Assembly: GCF_035605935.1 (NCBI RefSeq)
Contig: NZ_DATNGK010000062.1
Coordinates: forward strand, 23,051-87,050
Length of the DNA: 64,000 nt
Source: Actinocrinis sp035605935
GTDB lineage: Bacteria; Actinomycetota; Actinomycetes; Streptomycetales; Catenulisporaceae
Direction of reading: 5' to 3'
This document shows positions 42,482 through 50,732 of this stretch, in pieces. Positions within the stretch are counted from its first letter, which is position 1, and each line of letters begins with the position of its first letter. A program made the translations under genes and the position numbers. Below the pieces are notes generated by a model that worked only from the letters and a program-made list of their open reading frames with translations, was not told where the DNA came from and did not search any database.

Positions 42482-43324
42482 CTAGCCGCGCACGCCGACT
42501 GTGGCGCGCAGTTCGCCATCAGCGACCAGCACAGCGGGCCCGGTCATCTCCACGCGCCCGTCTTCACGTTCGACGATGCTGAGCCGGCCGCCGGGAACGT
42601 CCACCGTGTACGGCGTGCCGGGCAGCGACGCGTCTCGACGCGCTGCCGCGATCATCGCCGCACACGCGCCCGTGCCACAGGAGCGGGTCTCACCGACGCC
42701 GCGCTCGTATACGCGCATTGCGATGTGCTGAGGGCCGACCGAGGCCACGAACTCGACGTTGACCCCGTTCGGGTAGACCGCGGCCGGCTGCCAGGTCGGG
42801 GCTTCAAGCAACGCGCCGGCCTCCGCAACATCGTCGACGAAGACGACCGCGTGCGGGTTACCCATGTCGACATGCACGGACGCGGCCCGCCGTCCATCCC
42901 ACGTGATTCGCGCCGCTTCCTGCGGCCAGGTCGGAACGCCCATATCAACGGTGATATCGCCGCCGTCGACAGGCACGTGCACAGTCTTGATGCCGCCGCG
43001 CGTAGCCACGCCGAAGCGCCCCGACTCGGCAAGGCCCTGATCCACCAGGTACCGCGCGAACACTCGCACGCCATTGCCGCACATCTCGGCGATCGATCCG
43101 TCGCCGTTGCGGTAGTCCATGAACCATGGCGCCGCCGCGGCGTCCTCCTCGTAACCTGGCATCTTCGCGGTCGCCACCACCCGCAGCACGCCGTCCGCGC
43201 CGAGTCCGGCACGGCGATCGCAGAGCGCTGCAACCCACGCGGGCTCCAGCGCCAGCGCGCCGTCCGGGTCGGGCAGGATCACGAAGTCGTTCTCCGTGCC
43301 GTGCCCCTTGGTATAGCGGATCAT
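42482..43324 (-). CDS. dapF: Diaminopimelate epimerase
   Basis: A 280-residue enzyme interconverting LL- and meso-diaminopimelate for lysine and peptidoglycan. The two catalytic cysteines are in MCGNGVRVFARYL and TRSCGTGACAAM; the start KGHGTENDFVILPD is typical of the actinobacterial enzyme. A standalone gene, as in Streptomyces, not linked to other dap genes. Confidence 0.95.
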   Translation of the reverse strand: MIRYTKGHGTENDFVILPDPDGALALEPAWVAALCDRRAGLGADGVLRVVATAKMPGYEEDAAAAPWFMDYRNGDGSIAEMCGNGVRVFARYLVDQGLAESGRFGVATRGGIKTVHVPVDGGDITVDMGVPTWPQEAARITWDGRRAASVHVDMGNPHAVVFVDDVAEAGALLEAPTWQPAAVYPNGVNVEFVASVGPQHIAMRVYERGVGETRSCGTGACAAMIAAARRDASLPGTPYTVDVPGGRLSIVEREDGRVEMTGPAVLVADGELRATVGVRG

Positions 43325-43366
43325 GTCCTCATCCTAGGACGCGGACGCGGCGGTGCCGCGCCATCA

Positions 43367-43825
43367 TCACGTCACGCAGAATTCGTTGCCTTCCGGATCC
43401 TGCATCACGATCCAGCGGCCCTGCGCTCCCTCGTCCATCTCGCGCACCTTGGTCGCGCCCAGCTTCTCCAGCTCCACGACCCGCGCCTTCGCCTTCTCCC
43501 AGCGCTCGTCGGGCGGCGTGGAGCGATCGCCGCCGGCGCGGATGTCGAGATGCAGCCGGTTCTTGCCGCTCTTGGCCTCAGGCACCTTGGCGAACAGCAG
43601 GCGCGGGCGCGGGCTGCGTCCTTCGCCGGACTTGAAATCTGGAGGCACCGCCGCGGCCATCGTGTTCCAGTCCGACTCGGGGATCTTCCACGCAGTCAGC
43701 GCGGCTTCCCAGGAGTCGAAGCCGGGTGGCGGCGGTTCCTCTATGTACCCGAGCGCCTGTATCCAGAACTCGGCGAGACGCCCTGGATCCGCGCAGTCGA
43801 TCACAATCTGGAAGTCGTAGACCAT
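43367..43825 (-). CDS. VOC family (glyoxalase-like) protein
   Basis: A 152-residue protein with the double beta-alpha-beta-beta-beta fold: FQIVIDCADPGRLAEFWIQALGYIEEPPP opening, PRPRLLFAKVPEAKSGKNRLHLDIRA (metal-ligand region) and GRWIVMQDPEGNEFCV ending. The type is a cytosolic small-molecule binding or dioxygenase-like protein; activity unknown. A terminator separates it from the suf operon upstream. Confidence 0.88.
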   Translation of the reverse strand: MVYDFQIVIDCADPGRLAEFWIQALGYIEEPPPPGFDSWEAALTAWKIPESDWNTMAAAVPPDFKSGEGRSPRPRLLFAKVPEAKSGKNRLHLDIRAGGDRSTPPDERWEKAKARVVELEKLGATKVREMDEGAQGRWIVMQDPEGNEFCVT

Positions 43826-43832
43826 GAAACGA

Positions 43833-43870
43833 CGCTACCCGGCCGCGCTGACAGCCGCTGCCGGGTAGCG
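43833..43870 (-). terminator. Terminator of the suf operon
   Basis: Perfect 11-bp arms CGCTACCCGGC (43833-43843) and GCCGGGTAGCG (43860-43870), followed on the minus strand by TCGTTTC, 43 bases after the sufT stop. Between terminator and stop, GCGCTCAGACG occurs twice (43893-43903, 43909-43919). Confidence 0.7.
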
Positions 43871-43912
43871 ATAACGCAGATCAAACGATGAAGCGCTCAG
43901 ACGCTCGAGCGC

Positions 43913-44230
43913 TCAGACGTTGAAGCCGAGCGCCCGCAGCTGCTCGCGGCCGTCGTCGGTGATCTTGTCCGGGCCCCACGGCGGCATCCACACCCAGTTG
44001 ACCCGGAAGTCGTCGACCAGTCCGTCCAGCGCGCTGCGGATCTGGTCCTCGATCACGTCCTGCAGCGGGCAGGCGGCCGAGGTCAGCGTCATGTCGATGA
44101 TCGCGACGTTCGAGTCGTCCACGGTCAGCCCGTAGATCAGGCCGAGGTCCACGACGTTGATCCCGAGCTCCGGGTCCACGACGTCCTTGAGATTCTCGGT
44201 CACGTCGTCAAGGGCGGCCAGGTCAGCCAT
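43913..44230 (-). CDS. sufT: SufT-like Fe-S assembly factor (MIP18/DUF59 family)
   Basis: About 105 residues with the MIP18 fold: NLKDVVDPELGINVVDLGLIYGLTVDDSNVAIIDMTLTSAACPLQDVIEDQI, including the conserved cysteine in AACPLQD, and WVWMPPWGPDKITDDGREQLRALGF. SufT helps Fe-S cluster maturation. ATG 44230 lies 11 bases from GGAGG; ATG 44239 is too close to that site. It overlaps the sufU stop by eight bases and is the last gene of the suf operon. Confidence 0.92.
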   Translation of the reverse strand: MADLAALDDVTENLKDVVDPELGINVVDLGLIYGLTVDDSNVAIIDMTLTSAACPLQDVIEDQIRSALDGLVDDFRVNWVWMPPWGPDKITDDGREQLRALGFNV

Positions 44231-44699
44231 GGTTTCCATCTCCTCCTGTGGCGAGGGCCTGCGCGGCCGCGTCCTTGAGCGCCATCCAGGACAGCAGCGC
44301 GCACTTGACGCGGGCCGGGAACTTCGAGACCCCGGCGAACGCGACCGCGTCCTCCAGCACGTCCTCGTCCCCTGCCGCCTCGCCCTTGGACTGCATCAGT
44401 TCCAGAAACGCCTCGTGGATGGCCAGCGCCTCGCCGACCTTCTTGCCGATCACCAGGTCGCTGAGCACCGAGGCGGACGCCTGGGAGATCGAACAGCCCT
44501 GCGACGCGTACGACACGTCCTCGATGACCGCGTTCTCGCCGAGTCCGGTGTCGGAAAGGTGCACCCGCAGGGTCACCTCGTCGCCGCAGGTCGGGTTGAC
44601 GTGGTGAACCTCGGCCTCGTACTGGTCTCGCAGCCCCTTGTGATGTGGGTTGCGGTAATGGTCCAGGATGATCTCCTGGTACATCGACTCAAGCTGCAT
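44223..44699 (-). CDS. sufU: SufU zinc-dependent sulfurtransferase
   Basis: A 158-residue SufU protein that accepts persulfide sulfur from SufS. The zinc-binding and active cysteines are in NPTCGDEV, ASQGCSISQASAS and RVKCALLSW; the insertion before the second region that separates SufU from IscU is present (ELMQSKGEAAGDEDVLEDAVAF). It begins six bases after the sufS stop. Confidence 0.95.
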   Translation of the reverse strand: MQLESMYQEIILDHYRNPHHKGLRDQYEAEVHHVNPTCGDEVTLRVHLSDTGLGENAVIEDVSYASQGCSISQASASVLSDLVIGKKVGEALAIHEAFLELMQSKGEAAGDEDVLEDAVAFAGVSKFPARVKCALLSWMALKDAAAQALATGGDGNHG

Positions 44700-44705
44700 C
44701 TGTCA

Positions 44706-45965
44706 TCACGCTCCGAAGAAACGCTTGACGTGCTCCAGACCTTCCACGAGCGCGTCAACGTCCGCCTTCGTGTTGTACACGGAGAACGAAGCGCGTGTGG
44801 TCGCCGGGACGCCGTACCGCACACACACCGGCCGAGCACAGTGCTGTCCAACGCGCACCGCGATGCCCTGCTCGTCGAGGACTTGGCCGACATCGTGCGG
44901 GTGGATTGCGCCGAGGGCGGGCGATTCGAGCGTGAACGAAATCGCCGCCCCGCGGTCCTCCGCCGTGTCAGGTCCGATAATCTTCAGGCCCTCGACCTGC
45001 TTGAGCCGATCGATCGCGTACGTGAGGAGTTCGTGCTCGTACGCGGCGACGTTCTGCATGCCGAGCGCGCTGAGGTAGTCCACGGCCGCGCCGAGCCCGA
45101 CCGCCTCGGCGATCGGCGGCGTGCCAGCTTCGTACTTGTGCGGGATCGGGGCGTAGGTGGTCGTCTCCATGGAGACGGTCTCGACCATCTCGCCGCCGCC
45201 GAGGAACGGGGGCAGCTCCTCCAGCAGCTCCGCGCGGCCCCACAGCACGCCGATGCCGGTCGGGCCGAGCATCTTGTGGCCGGTGAACGCGACGAAGTCG
45301 GCGCCCAGTTCGCGCACGTCCAGCGGCAGGTGCGGGGCGGACTGCGAGGCGTCGACCACGACCAGCGCGCCGACCTCGTGAGCGCGGCGCACGATCGCGT
45401 CGATCGGGTTAAGCGTGCCGAGGATGTTGGAGACGTGCACCACGGCGACGACCTTGGTGCGCTCGTTGACCACCTCGTCGAGGTTCGACAGGTCGAGCCG
45501 GCCGCCGTCGGTCAGGCCCAGCCAGGCCAGCTCGGCGCCGGTGCGCGCGGCGGTCATCTGCCAGGGCACGATGTTGGAGTGGTGCTCCATCTGCGTGATC
45601 ACGACGCGGTCGCCGCGACTGATGCCGTAGGTCTCGCCGGCCCAGCCGAGCACGTTCGCGACGAGGTTCAGCGCCTCGGAGGAGTTCTTGGTGAAGATCA
45701 CCTCGCGGCGGTCAGCGTTGATGAACCGGGCGACCTTGTCCCGCGCGCCCTCGTAGAGCGCGGTGGCCTCCTCGGCCAAGGTGTGCACGCCGCGGTGCAC
45801 GTTGGCGTGGTGATGCTCGTAGTACTCGGACATCGCGTCGATGACCTGGCGCGGCTTCTGCGAGGAGGCCGCCGAGTCGAGGTACACCAACGGCTGGCCG
45901 TCCTGGACGCGGCGCTCCAGGATCGGGAAGTCCTTGCGCACTAGCTCCACGTCGAAGGTCGTCAT
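44706..45965 (-). CDS. sufS: Cysteine desulfurase SufS
   Basis: A 419-residue PLP enzyme removing sulfur from cysteine. VYLDSAASSQKPRQVIDAM is the family start, TGHKMLGPTGIGVLWG contains the PLP lysine, and RVGQHCARPVC the persulfide cysteine. Its ATG overlaps the sufC stop (ATGA). Confidence 0.96.
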   Translation of the reverse strand: MTTFDVELVRKDFPILERRVQDGQPLVYLDSAASSQKPRQVIDAMSEYYEHHHANVHRGVHTLAEEATALYEGARDKVARFINADRREVIFTKNSSEALNLVANVLGWAGETYGISRGDRVVITQMEHHSNIVPWQMTAARTGAELAWLGLTDGGRLDLSNLDEVVNERTKVVAVVHVSNILGTLNPIDAIVRRAHEVGALVVVDASQSAPHLPLDVRELGADFVAFTGHKMLGPTGIGVLWGRAELLEELPPFLGGGEMVETVSMETTTYAPIPHKYEAGTPPIAEAVGLGAAVDYLSALGMQNVAAYEHELLTYAIDRLKQVEGLKIIGPDTAEDRGAAISFTLESPALGAIHPHDVGQVLDEQGIAVRVGQHCARPVCVRYGVPATTRASFSVYNTKADVDALVEGLEHVKRFFGA

Positions 45966-46726
45966 GCCGCCTCCTTGACGCCTGTGTACTTCTCGTAGCC
46001 CTCGGCCTCCAGCACTTCGGCCAGCTCCGCGCCGCCGGACTCAACGATCCGGCCACCCGCGAATACGTGCACGAAGTCCGGCTTGATGTACCGCAGGATC
46101 CGCGTGTAGTGGGTGATCAGCAGGGTGCCAACCTCGCCGGTCTCACGCACCCGGTTGATGCCCTCGGAGACGACACGCAGCGCGTCAACGTCGAGCCCTG
46201 AGTCGGTCTCGTCGAGCAGCGCGATCTTCGGGCGCAGCAGCTCCAGCTGAAGGATCTCGTGCCGCTTCTTCTCGCCGCCGGAGAAGCCCTCGTTGACCGA
46301 GCGCTCGGAGAACGCCGAGTCCACCTGAAGCCGCTCCATGGCGGAGTTGACTTCCTTGACCCAGGTGCGCAGCTTCGGCGCCTCGCCGCGGATCGCGGTG
46401 GCCGCGGTGCGCAGGAAGTTCGACACCGAGACACCCGGCACTTCCACCGGGTACTGCATCGCCAGGAAAATCCCAGCGCGGGCCCGCTCGTCCACGGTCA
46501 TGGACAGCACGTCCTCACCGTCGAGCAGCACCTGCCCGGAGGTGATCTGATACTTGGGGTGCCCGGCGATCGAGTAGGCGAGGGTGGACTTGCCGGAGCC
46601 GTTCGGGCCCATGATCGCGTGGGTCTCGCCCTGCTTCACGGTCAGGTCGACACCTCGCAGGATTTCCTTCGGGCCGCCTTCGGCGTCGACGGAGACGTGC
46701 AGGTCGCGGATTTCCAGAGTGGCCAT
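45962..46726 (-). CDS. sufC: SufC Fe-S assembly ATPase
   Basis: A 254-residue ABC-type ATPase of the SufBCD scaffold. Walker A GPNGSGKST, signature FSGGEKKR, Walker B IALLDETDSGLD (the SufC-specific form) and H-loop LLITHYTRIL. Starts six bases after the Rieske gene. Confidence 0.96.
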   Translation of the reverse strand: MATLEIRDLHVSVDAEGGPKEILRGVDLTVKQGETHAIMGPNGSGKSTLAYSIAGHPKYQITSGQVLLDGEDVLSMTVDERARAGIFLAMQYPVEVPGVSVSNFLRTAATAIRGEAPKLRTWVKEVNSAMERLQVDSAFSERSVNEGFSGGEKKRHEILQLELLRPKIALLDETDSGLDVDALRVVSEGINRVRETGEVGTLLITHYTRILRYIKPDFVHVFAGGRIVESGGAELAEVLEAEGYEKYTGVKEAA

Positions 46727-46732
46727 CGGTTA

Positions 46733-47065
46733 TCAAAGCTCCACATTGACGGCGACGTACACGTCATCGCCTTCGATCTTGACGGGGTATACGGGGACCG
46801 GCTCCACGGCGGGCAGGCAGGTCGGCTTGCCGGTGGCCAGCGAGAAGGTTGAGCCGTGCAGCCAGCACTCGATCTCGCCGTCCACGACCTCGCCTTCGGA
46901 CAGCGCGACGTTCGCGTGCGAGCAGACGTCGTGTATGGCGTGGACCTTGCCCTCGCTGGTGCGCACGACGGCGACCGGGGTGCCGTCGACGTCCACCGCC
47001 TCGGGCTTGTCCTCCTCGAAGTCGGACACCGTGCCGATCGGGTGCCACACGGGCTCACGGCTCAT
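46733..47065 (-). CDS. Rieske [2Fe-2S] ferredoxin of the suf operon
   Basis: A 110-residue Rieske protein with both cluster motifs: VCSHANVALSEG (CxH) and CWLHGSTFSLATG (CxxH). Of the kind called non-heme iron oxygenase ferredoxin subunit, but in actinobacteria it is a fixed member of suf operons and may supply electrons for cluster assembly. Its ATG overlaps the sufD stop by four bases. Confidence 0.94.
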   Translation of the reverse strand: MSREPVWHPIGTVSDFEEDKPEAVDVDGTPVAVVRTSEGKVHAIHDVCSHANVALSEGEVVDGEIECWLHGSTFSLATGKPTCLPAVEPVPVYPVKIEGDDVYVAVNVEL

Positions 47066-48324
47066 GCGATCGCCCCTGCCGCTGGGGCACTGAGGGTCCG
47101 GGCGAGCTCCGCCTCGACCTTCTCCATCAGCCGCTCCTCGACATCGGAGATGCCGATCTGCGAGATCACGTCCGCGAAGAAGCCGCGCACCACCAGCCGG
47201 CGCGCCTCGTCCTCCGGGATGCCGCGGGCCTGCAGGTAGAACAGCTGCTCGTCGTCGAAGCGGCCGGTGGCGGAAGCGTGCCCGGCTCCGATGATCTCGC
47301 CGGTCTCGATCTCCAGGTTCGGCACCGAGTCGGCGCGCGCGCCGTCGGTGAGCACCAGGTTGCGGTTCAGCTCATAGGTGTCGGTACCCTCGGCAGCCGC
47401 CCGAATCAGCACGTCGCCGATCCATACCGTGTGCGCGTCAGTGCCCTGCAACGCGCCCTTGTACGTCACGCGCGAGCGGCAGTTGGGCACCGAATGGTCC
47501 ACGAAGAGGCGATGCTCCAGGTGCTGGCCGTCGTCGGCGAAGTACAAGCCGAGCAACTCAGCGTCTCCGCCCTGGGCGGCGTACCGCACCCGCGGAACGA
47601 TCCGGACCAGATCGCCGCCGAAAGTCACGTTCACGGACTTGAAGGTCGCATCCCGGCCGAGCAGCGCGTTCTGCTGCGCCAGGTGCACGGCGTCGCGGTC
47701 CCAGTCCTGAACGGAGACGAAGGTGACCTTCGCGCCGTCGCCGATGAGCAGGTCCACGTTGGCCGACCGTGTGCCGGTGCCGGTGTGGTCGAGCACGATG
47801 ACGGCCTCGGCGAACGGCTTGATGTCGAAGACCAGGTGAGAGAAGGCGGTGCCGCCCTCGGCGTGGATGTTGGCCCGCAGCGGCTCGGCGAGCTTGGTCT
47901 CCTTGGCGACCGTGACGATGGTGACCTTGTCAGCCTTCTGGTGCGCGTACGCGGCCGCGAGGTCCATCGGCGCTCCGGCCTTGGCCGCTCGCGGGTCGTC
48001 CGGGCCGACCTGCTCGCTGCTCGAGCCCTCCGGCAGTTCCCAGGTGACCTTGGCGCTGCCGTCGTCGCTCGTGCCGTCCTCGTGCAGGCCGCGCAGCCGC
48101 GCCAGCGGCGTGAATCGCCAGTCCTCCTCGCGACCGGTGATCGCCGGGAAGGCGGCCGGGTCGAAGGAGGTGAACCGCTCGCCGCGCGAGGTCAGCACCT
48201 CAGAGTGGGTCTTGCCGGTGCCTGGGCCGGCTAGCGGCACACCCGCGCCTGGAGCGGCCACCGTGACCGCCGCCGCGGTGGTCGCGCCGCGATTGACCGC
48301 GCCACCGCTATTCATCTCAGCCAT
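47062..48324 (-). CDS. sufD: SufD scaffold component
   Basis: A 420-residue SufD protein that forms the SufBC2D scaffold. After a variable N-terminus (about 1-40) it has RGERFTSFDPAAFPAITGREEDWRFTPLARL, the beta-helix core and the C-terminal QARGIPEDEARRLVVRGFFADVI. ATG 48324 is chosen; the open frame continues upstream to 49650 but there it is antisense-frame reading of sufB. 59 bases separate it from sufB. Confidence 0.94.
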   Translation of the reverse strand: MAEMNSGGAVNRGATTAAAVTVAAPGAGVPLAGPGTGKTHSEVLTSRGERFTSFDPAAFPAITGREEDWRFTPLARLRGLHEDGTSDDGSAKVTWELPEGSSSEQVGPDDPRAAKAGAPMDLAAAYAHQKADKVTIVTVAKETKLAEPLRANIHAEGGTAFSHLVFDIKPFAEAVIVLDHTGTGTRSANVDLLIGDGAKVTFVSVQDWDRDAVHLAQQNALLGRDATFKSVNVTFGGDLVRIVPRVRYAAQGGDAELLGLYFADDGQHLEHRLFVDHSVPNCRSRVTYKGALQGTDAHTVWIGDVLIRAAAEGTDTYELNRNLVLTDGARADSVPNLEIETGEIIGAGHASATGRFDDEQLFYLQARGIPEDEARRLVVRGFFADVISQIGISDVEERLMEKVEAELARTLSAPAAGAIA

Positions 48325-48383
48325 CCGTCGTCTTTCGTTCTCGCCTCGAAGCTCTGCCACGCCCAACCCCGCGCCGTCGGACC

Positions 48384-49793
48384 TCAGCCGACCGCGCCTT
48401 CCATCTGCATCTCGATCAGCCGGTTGAGTTCGAGCGCGTACTCCATCGGCAGCTCGCGGGCGATCGGCTCGACGAAGCCGCGCACGATCATCGCCATCGC
48501 CTCGTCCTCGGTCAGGCCGCGGCTCATCAGGTAGAACAGCTGGTCCTCGGAGACCTTCGAGACCGTGGCCTCGTGACCCATCTGCACGTCGTCCTCGCGC
48601 ACGTCCACGTACGGGTACGTGTCGGACCGGCTGATCGTGTCCACCAGCAGCGCGTCGCACTTCACGTTGGACTTCGAGTGGTGCGCGCCGTCCTGGATCT
48701 GGACCAGGCCGCGGTACGAGGTACGGCCGCCGCCGCGGGCCACCGACTTGGAGATGATCGTCGACGAGGTGTACGGCGCGGCGTGCACCATCTTCGAGCC
48801 CGCGTCCTGGTGCTGGCCCTCGCCGGCGAACGCGATCGACAGGGTCTCGCCCTTCGCGTGCTCGCCGAGCAGCCAGACCGCCGGGTACTTCATGGTGACC
48901 TTGGAGCCGAGGTTGCCGTCGATCCACTCCATGGTCGCGCCCTCGTGCGCCGCCGCACGCTTGGTGACCAGGTTGTACACGTTGTTCGACCAGTTCTGGA
49001 TCGTCGTGTACCGCACCCGCGCGTTCTTCTTCACCACGATCTCGACGACCGCGGAGTGCAGCGAGTCCGAGGAGTAGATCGGCGCGGTGCAGCCCTCGAC
49101 GTAGTGCACGTACGAGTCCTCGTCCGCGATGATCAGGGTCCGCTCGAACTGGCCCATGTTCTCGGTGTTGATCCGGAAGTAGGCCTGCAGCGGGATGTCC
49201 ACGTGCACGCCCGGCGGCACGTAGATGAAGGAACCGCCGGACCACACCGCCGTGTTCAGCGAGGCGAACTTGTTGTCGCCGACCGGGATCACGGTGCCGA
49301 AGTACTCGCGGAACAGCTCCGGCTGCTCTCTGAGCGCGGTGTCGGTGTCCAGGAACAGCACGCCCTGGCGCTCCAGGTCCTCGCGGATCTGGTGGTAGAC
49401 CACCTCGGACTCGTACTGCGCCGCGACGCCCGCGATCAGGCGGTTCTTCTCCGCCTCCGGGATACCGAGCTTGTCGTAGGTGTTCTTGATGTCCGCGGGC
49501 AGCTCGTCCCAGGACGCGGCCTGCCGCTCGGTGGAGCGCACGAAGTACTTGATGTTGTCGAAGTCGATGCCGGACAGATCGGCGCCCCAGTTCGGCATGG
49601 GCTTGCGCTCGAACAGGCGCAGGCCCTTGAGCCGCAGCTTGAGCATCCACTCCGGCTCGTTCTTGAGCGCGGAAATCTCGCGCACGACGTTCTCGTTGAG
49701 GCCGCGCTTCGCGGCGGCTCCGGCGACGTCCGAGTCGGCCCAGCCGAACTCATACCGGCCCAGGCCCTCGAGCTCGGGATGCGTAGTCGTCAT
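48384..49793 (-). CDS. sufB: SufB scaffold component
   Basis: A 469-residue SufB, the cluster-assembling scaffold partner of SufC and SufD. Diagnostic parts: WDELPADIKNTYDKLGIPEAEK, YVPPGVHVDIPLQAYFRINTENMGQFERTLII, EGCTAPIYSSDSLHSAVVEIVV and HEATVSKVSEDQLFYLMSRGL. ATG 49793 overlaps the sufR stop (ATGA) and has GAAGGAG eight bases upstream, so it is coupled to the regulator. Confidence 0.97.
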   Translation of the reverse strand: MTTTHPELEGLGRYEFGWADSDVAGAAAKRGLNENVVREISALKNEPEWMLKLRLKGLRLFERKPMPNWGADLSGIDFDNIKYFVRSTERQAASWDELPADIKNTYDKLGIPEAEKNRLIAGVAAQYESEVVYHQIREDLERQGVLFLDTDTALREQPELFREYFGTVIPVGDNKFASLNTAVWSGGSFIYVPPGVHVDIPLQAYFRINTENMGQFERTLIIADEDSYVHYVEGCTAPIYSSDSLHSAVVEIVVKKNARVRYTTIQNWSNNVYNLVTKRAAAHEGATMEWIDGNLGSKVTMKYPAVWLLGEHAKGETLSIAFAGEGQHQDAGSKMVHAAPYTSSTIISKSVARGGGRTSYRGLVQIQDGAHHSKSNVKCDALLVDTISRSDTYPYVDVREDDVQMGHEATVSKVSEDQLFYLMSRGLTEDEAMAMIVRGFVEPIARELPMEYALELNRLIEMQMEGAVG

Positions 49794-50599
49794 GCTGAGA
49801 CTCCTTCGGACTGTTCGGAGGGTGATGCCTGCTTTTGCCCGGCCGCTGAGGCAAGGCCGGGAATGAAGGTGGTGCATACGCCGTCGCCATGGGCGATCGT
49901 CGCGAGCCGCTGAACATGGGTACCCAGCAGTTCGGCGAAGACTTGGGTCTCGGCCTCGCACAGCTGAGGGAATTCCTCGGCCACGTGCTGGACCGGGCAA
50001 TGGTGCTGGCAGACCTGCGCGCCCTCGATCGGCCGCTTGCCGGGAACGGGCACCGAGGCCGTGGTCCGCGTGGACGCCGCGTAGCCGTCGGCGGTCAGCG
50101 CCTCGGCCAGCAACTCCGGCCGCTCGGCCGGTTTGGCTCCCGCCAGCAGCGTCCGATAACGCTCAGCCAGCCCGCCGAACCGGCGCCGCGCGAACGCGTC
50201 GACCGCGCTCTCGCCGCCGTTCTCGGCGATGAACCGCAGCGCGTCGATCGCCATGTCGTCGTAGGTGTGGTGGAAAACCGAACGCCCGGTGCCAGTCAAT
50301 GCGAACACCTTCGCCGGACGCCCGCGCCCGCGGTGCCCGTAGACTCGCTGCTCGCGCGCCTCGACCAGGCCCTCGGCCAGCAGCGCGTCCAAGTGACGCC
50401 GCACGCCGGCCGGCGTCAGACCCAGCCGGACCGCCAAGTCGGCCGCAGTACTCGGGCCGTTGGCCAAGATCAGCCGGGCCACCCGGTTACGGGTGCCGAC
50501 CCGGTCCTCAACACCCGAGTCGGGGGCGAACGCAGGCAGGTCGGAACAGGCGGACGGCTCCGCCTGCGACTGCGCTCCACTCGCTCCCACGATTTCCAC
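49790..50599 (-). CDS. sufR: SufR-type Fe-S cluster-sensing transcriptional regulator
   Basis: A 269-residue regulator. Residues 35-95 are a winged helix-turn-helix (VARLILANGPSTAADLAVRLGLTPAGVRRHLDALLAEGLV, then the wing with GRGRPAKVF). The cluster-binding cysteines are in QVCQHHCPVQHVAEEFPQLCEAE. As in other actinobacteria it is the first gene of the suf operon and likely represses it when it carries its cluster. GTG 50599 is the best start but has no ribosome site, and may be read from a very short leader; GTG 50590 is an alternative. Confidence 0.93.
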   Translation of the reverse strand: MEIVGASGAQSQAEPSACSDLPAFAPDSGVEDRVGTRNRVARLILANGPSTAADLAVRLGLTPAGVRRHLDALLAEGLVEAREQRVYGHRGRGRPAKVFALTGTGRSVFHHTYDDMAIDALRFIAENGGESAVDAFARRRFGGLAERYRTLLAGAKPAERPELLAEALTADGYAASTRTTASVPVPGKRPIEGAQVCQHHCPVQHVAEEFPQLCEAETQVFAELLGTHVQRLATIAHGDGVCTTFIPGLASAAGQKQASPSEQSEGVSA

Positions 50600-50612
50600 A
50601 ACACCATTGTGG
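50596..50612. promoter_or_regulatory. Inverted repeat at the sufR start, candidate SufR operator
   Basis: CCACAA - CACCA - TTGTGG, a perfect 6-5-6 inverted repeat, covers the predicted transcription start and the GTG start codon of sufR. The half-site and N5 spacing resemble reported mycobacterial SufR sites, which fits self-repression. Confidence 0.6.
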
Positions 50613-50614
50613 TC

Positions 50615-50655
50615 TTATTACTTCCACGGCCACAACTAAGGTTCACCTAACTTTT
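50615..50655 (-). promoter_or_regulatory. suf promoter with IdeR/DmdR-like iron box
   Basis: TAATAA (50620-50615) is a good -10 box, with AACCTT 17 bases upstream as -35. TAAGGTTCACCTAACTTTT (50637-50655) matches the IdeR/DtxR iron-box consensus TWAGGTWAGSCTWACCTWA at 15 of 19 positions by my count and overlaps the -35. This would let iron repress the operon. The divergent ABC transporter starts at 50733. Confidence 0.5.
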
Positions 50656-50732
50656 AGCGATCTTCTACCGGCCGTCGTAACAACAGGTACCCGCGTGAAT
50701 CGACGCCTGGAAACGGACCGTAGACTCGCAGC

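Noticed and set aside
47062..49650. A single 862-codon open frame covering sufD and most of the sufB region
   Set aside because: Only the sufD part is real. The upstream part is an alternate frame of sufB on the same strand; GC-rich codon bias keeps it open.
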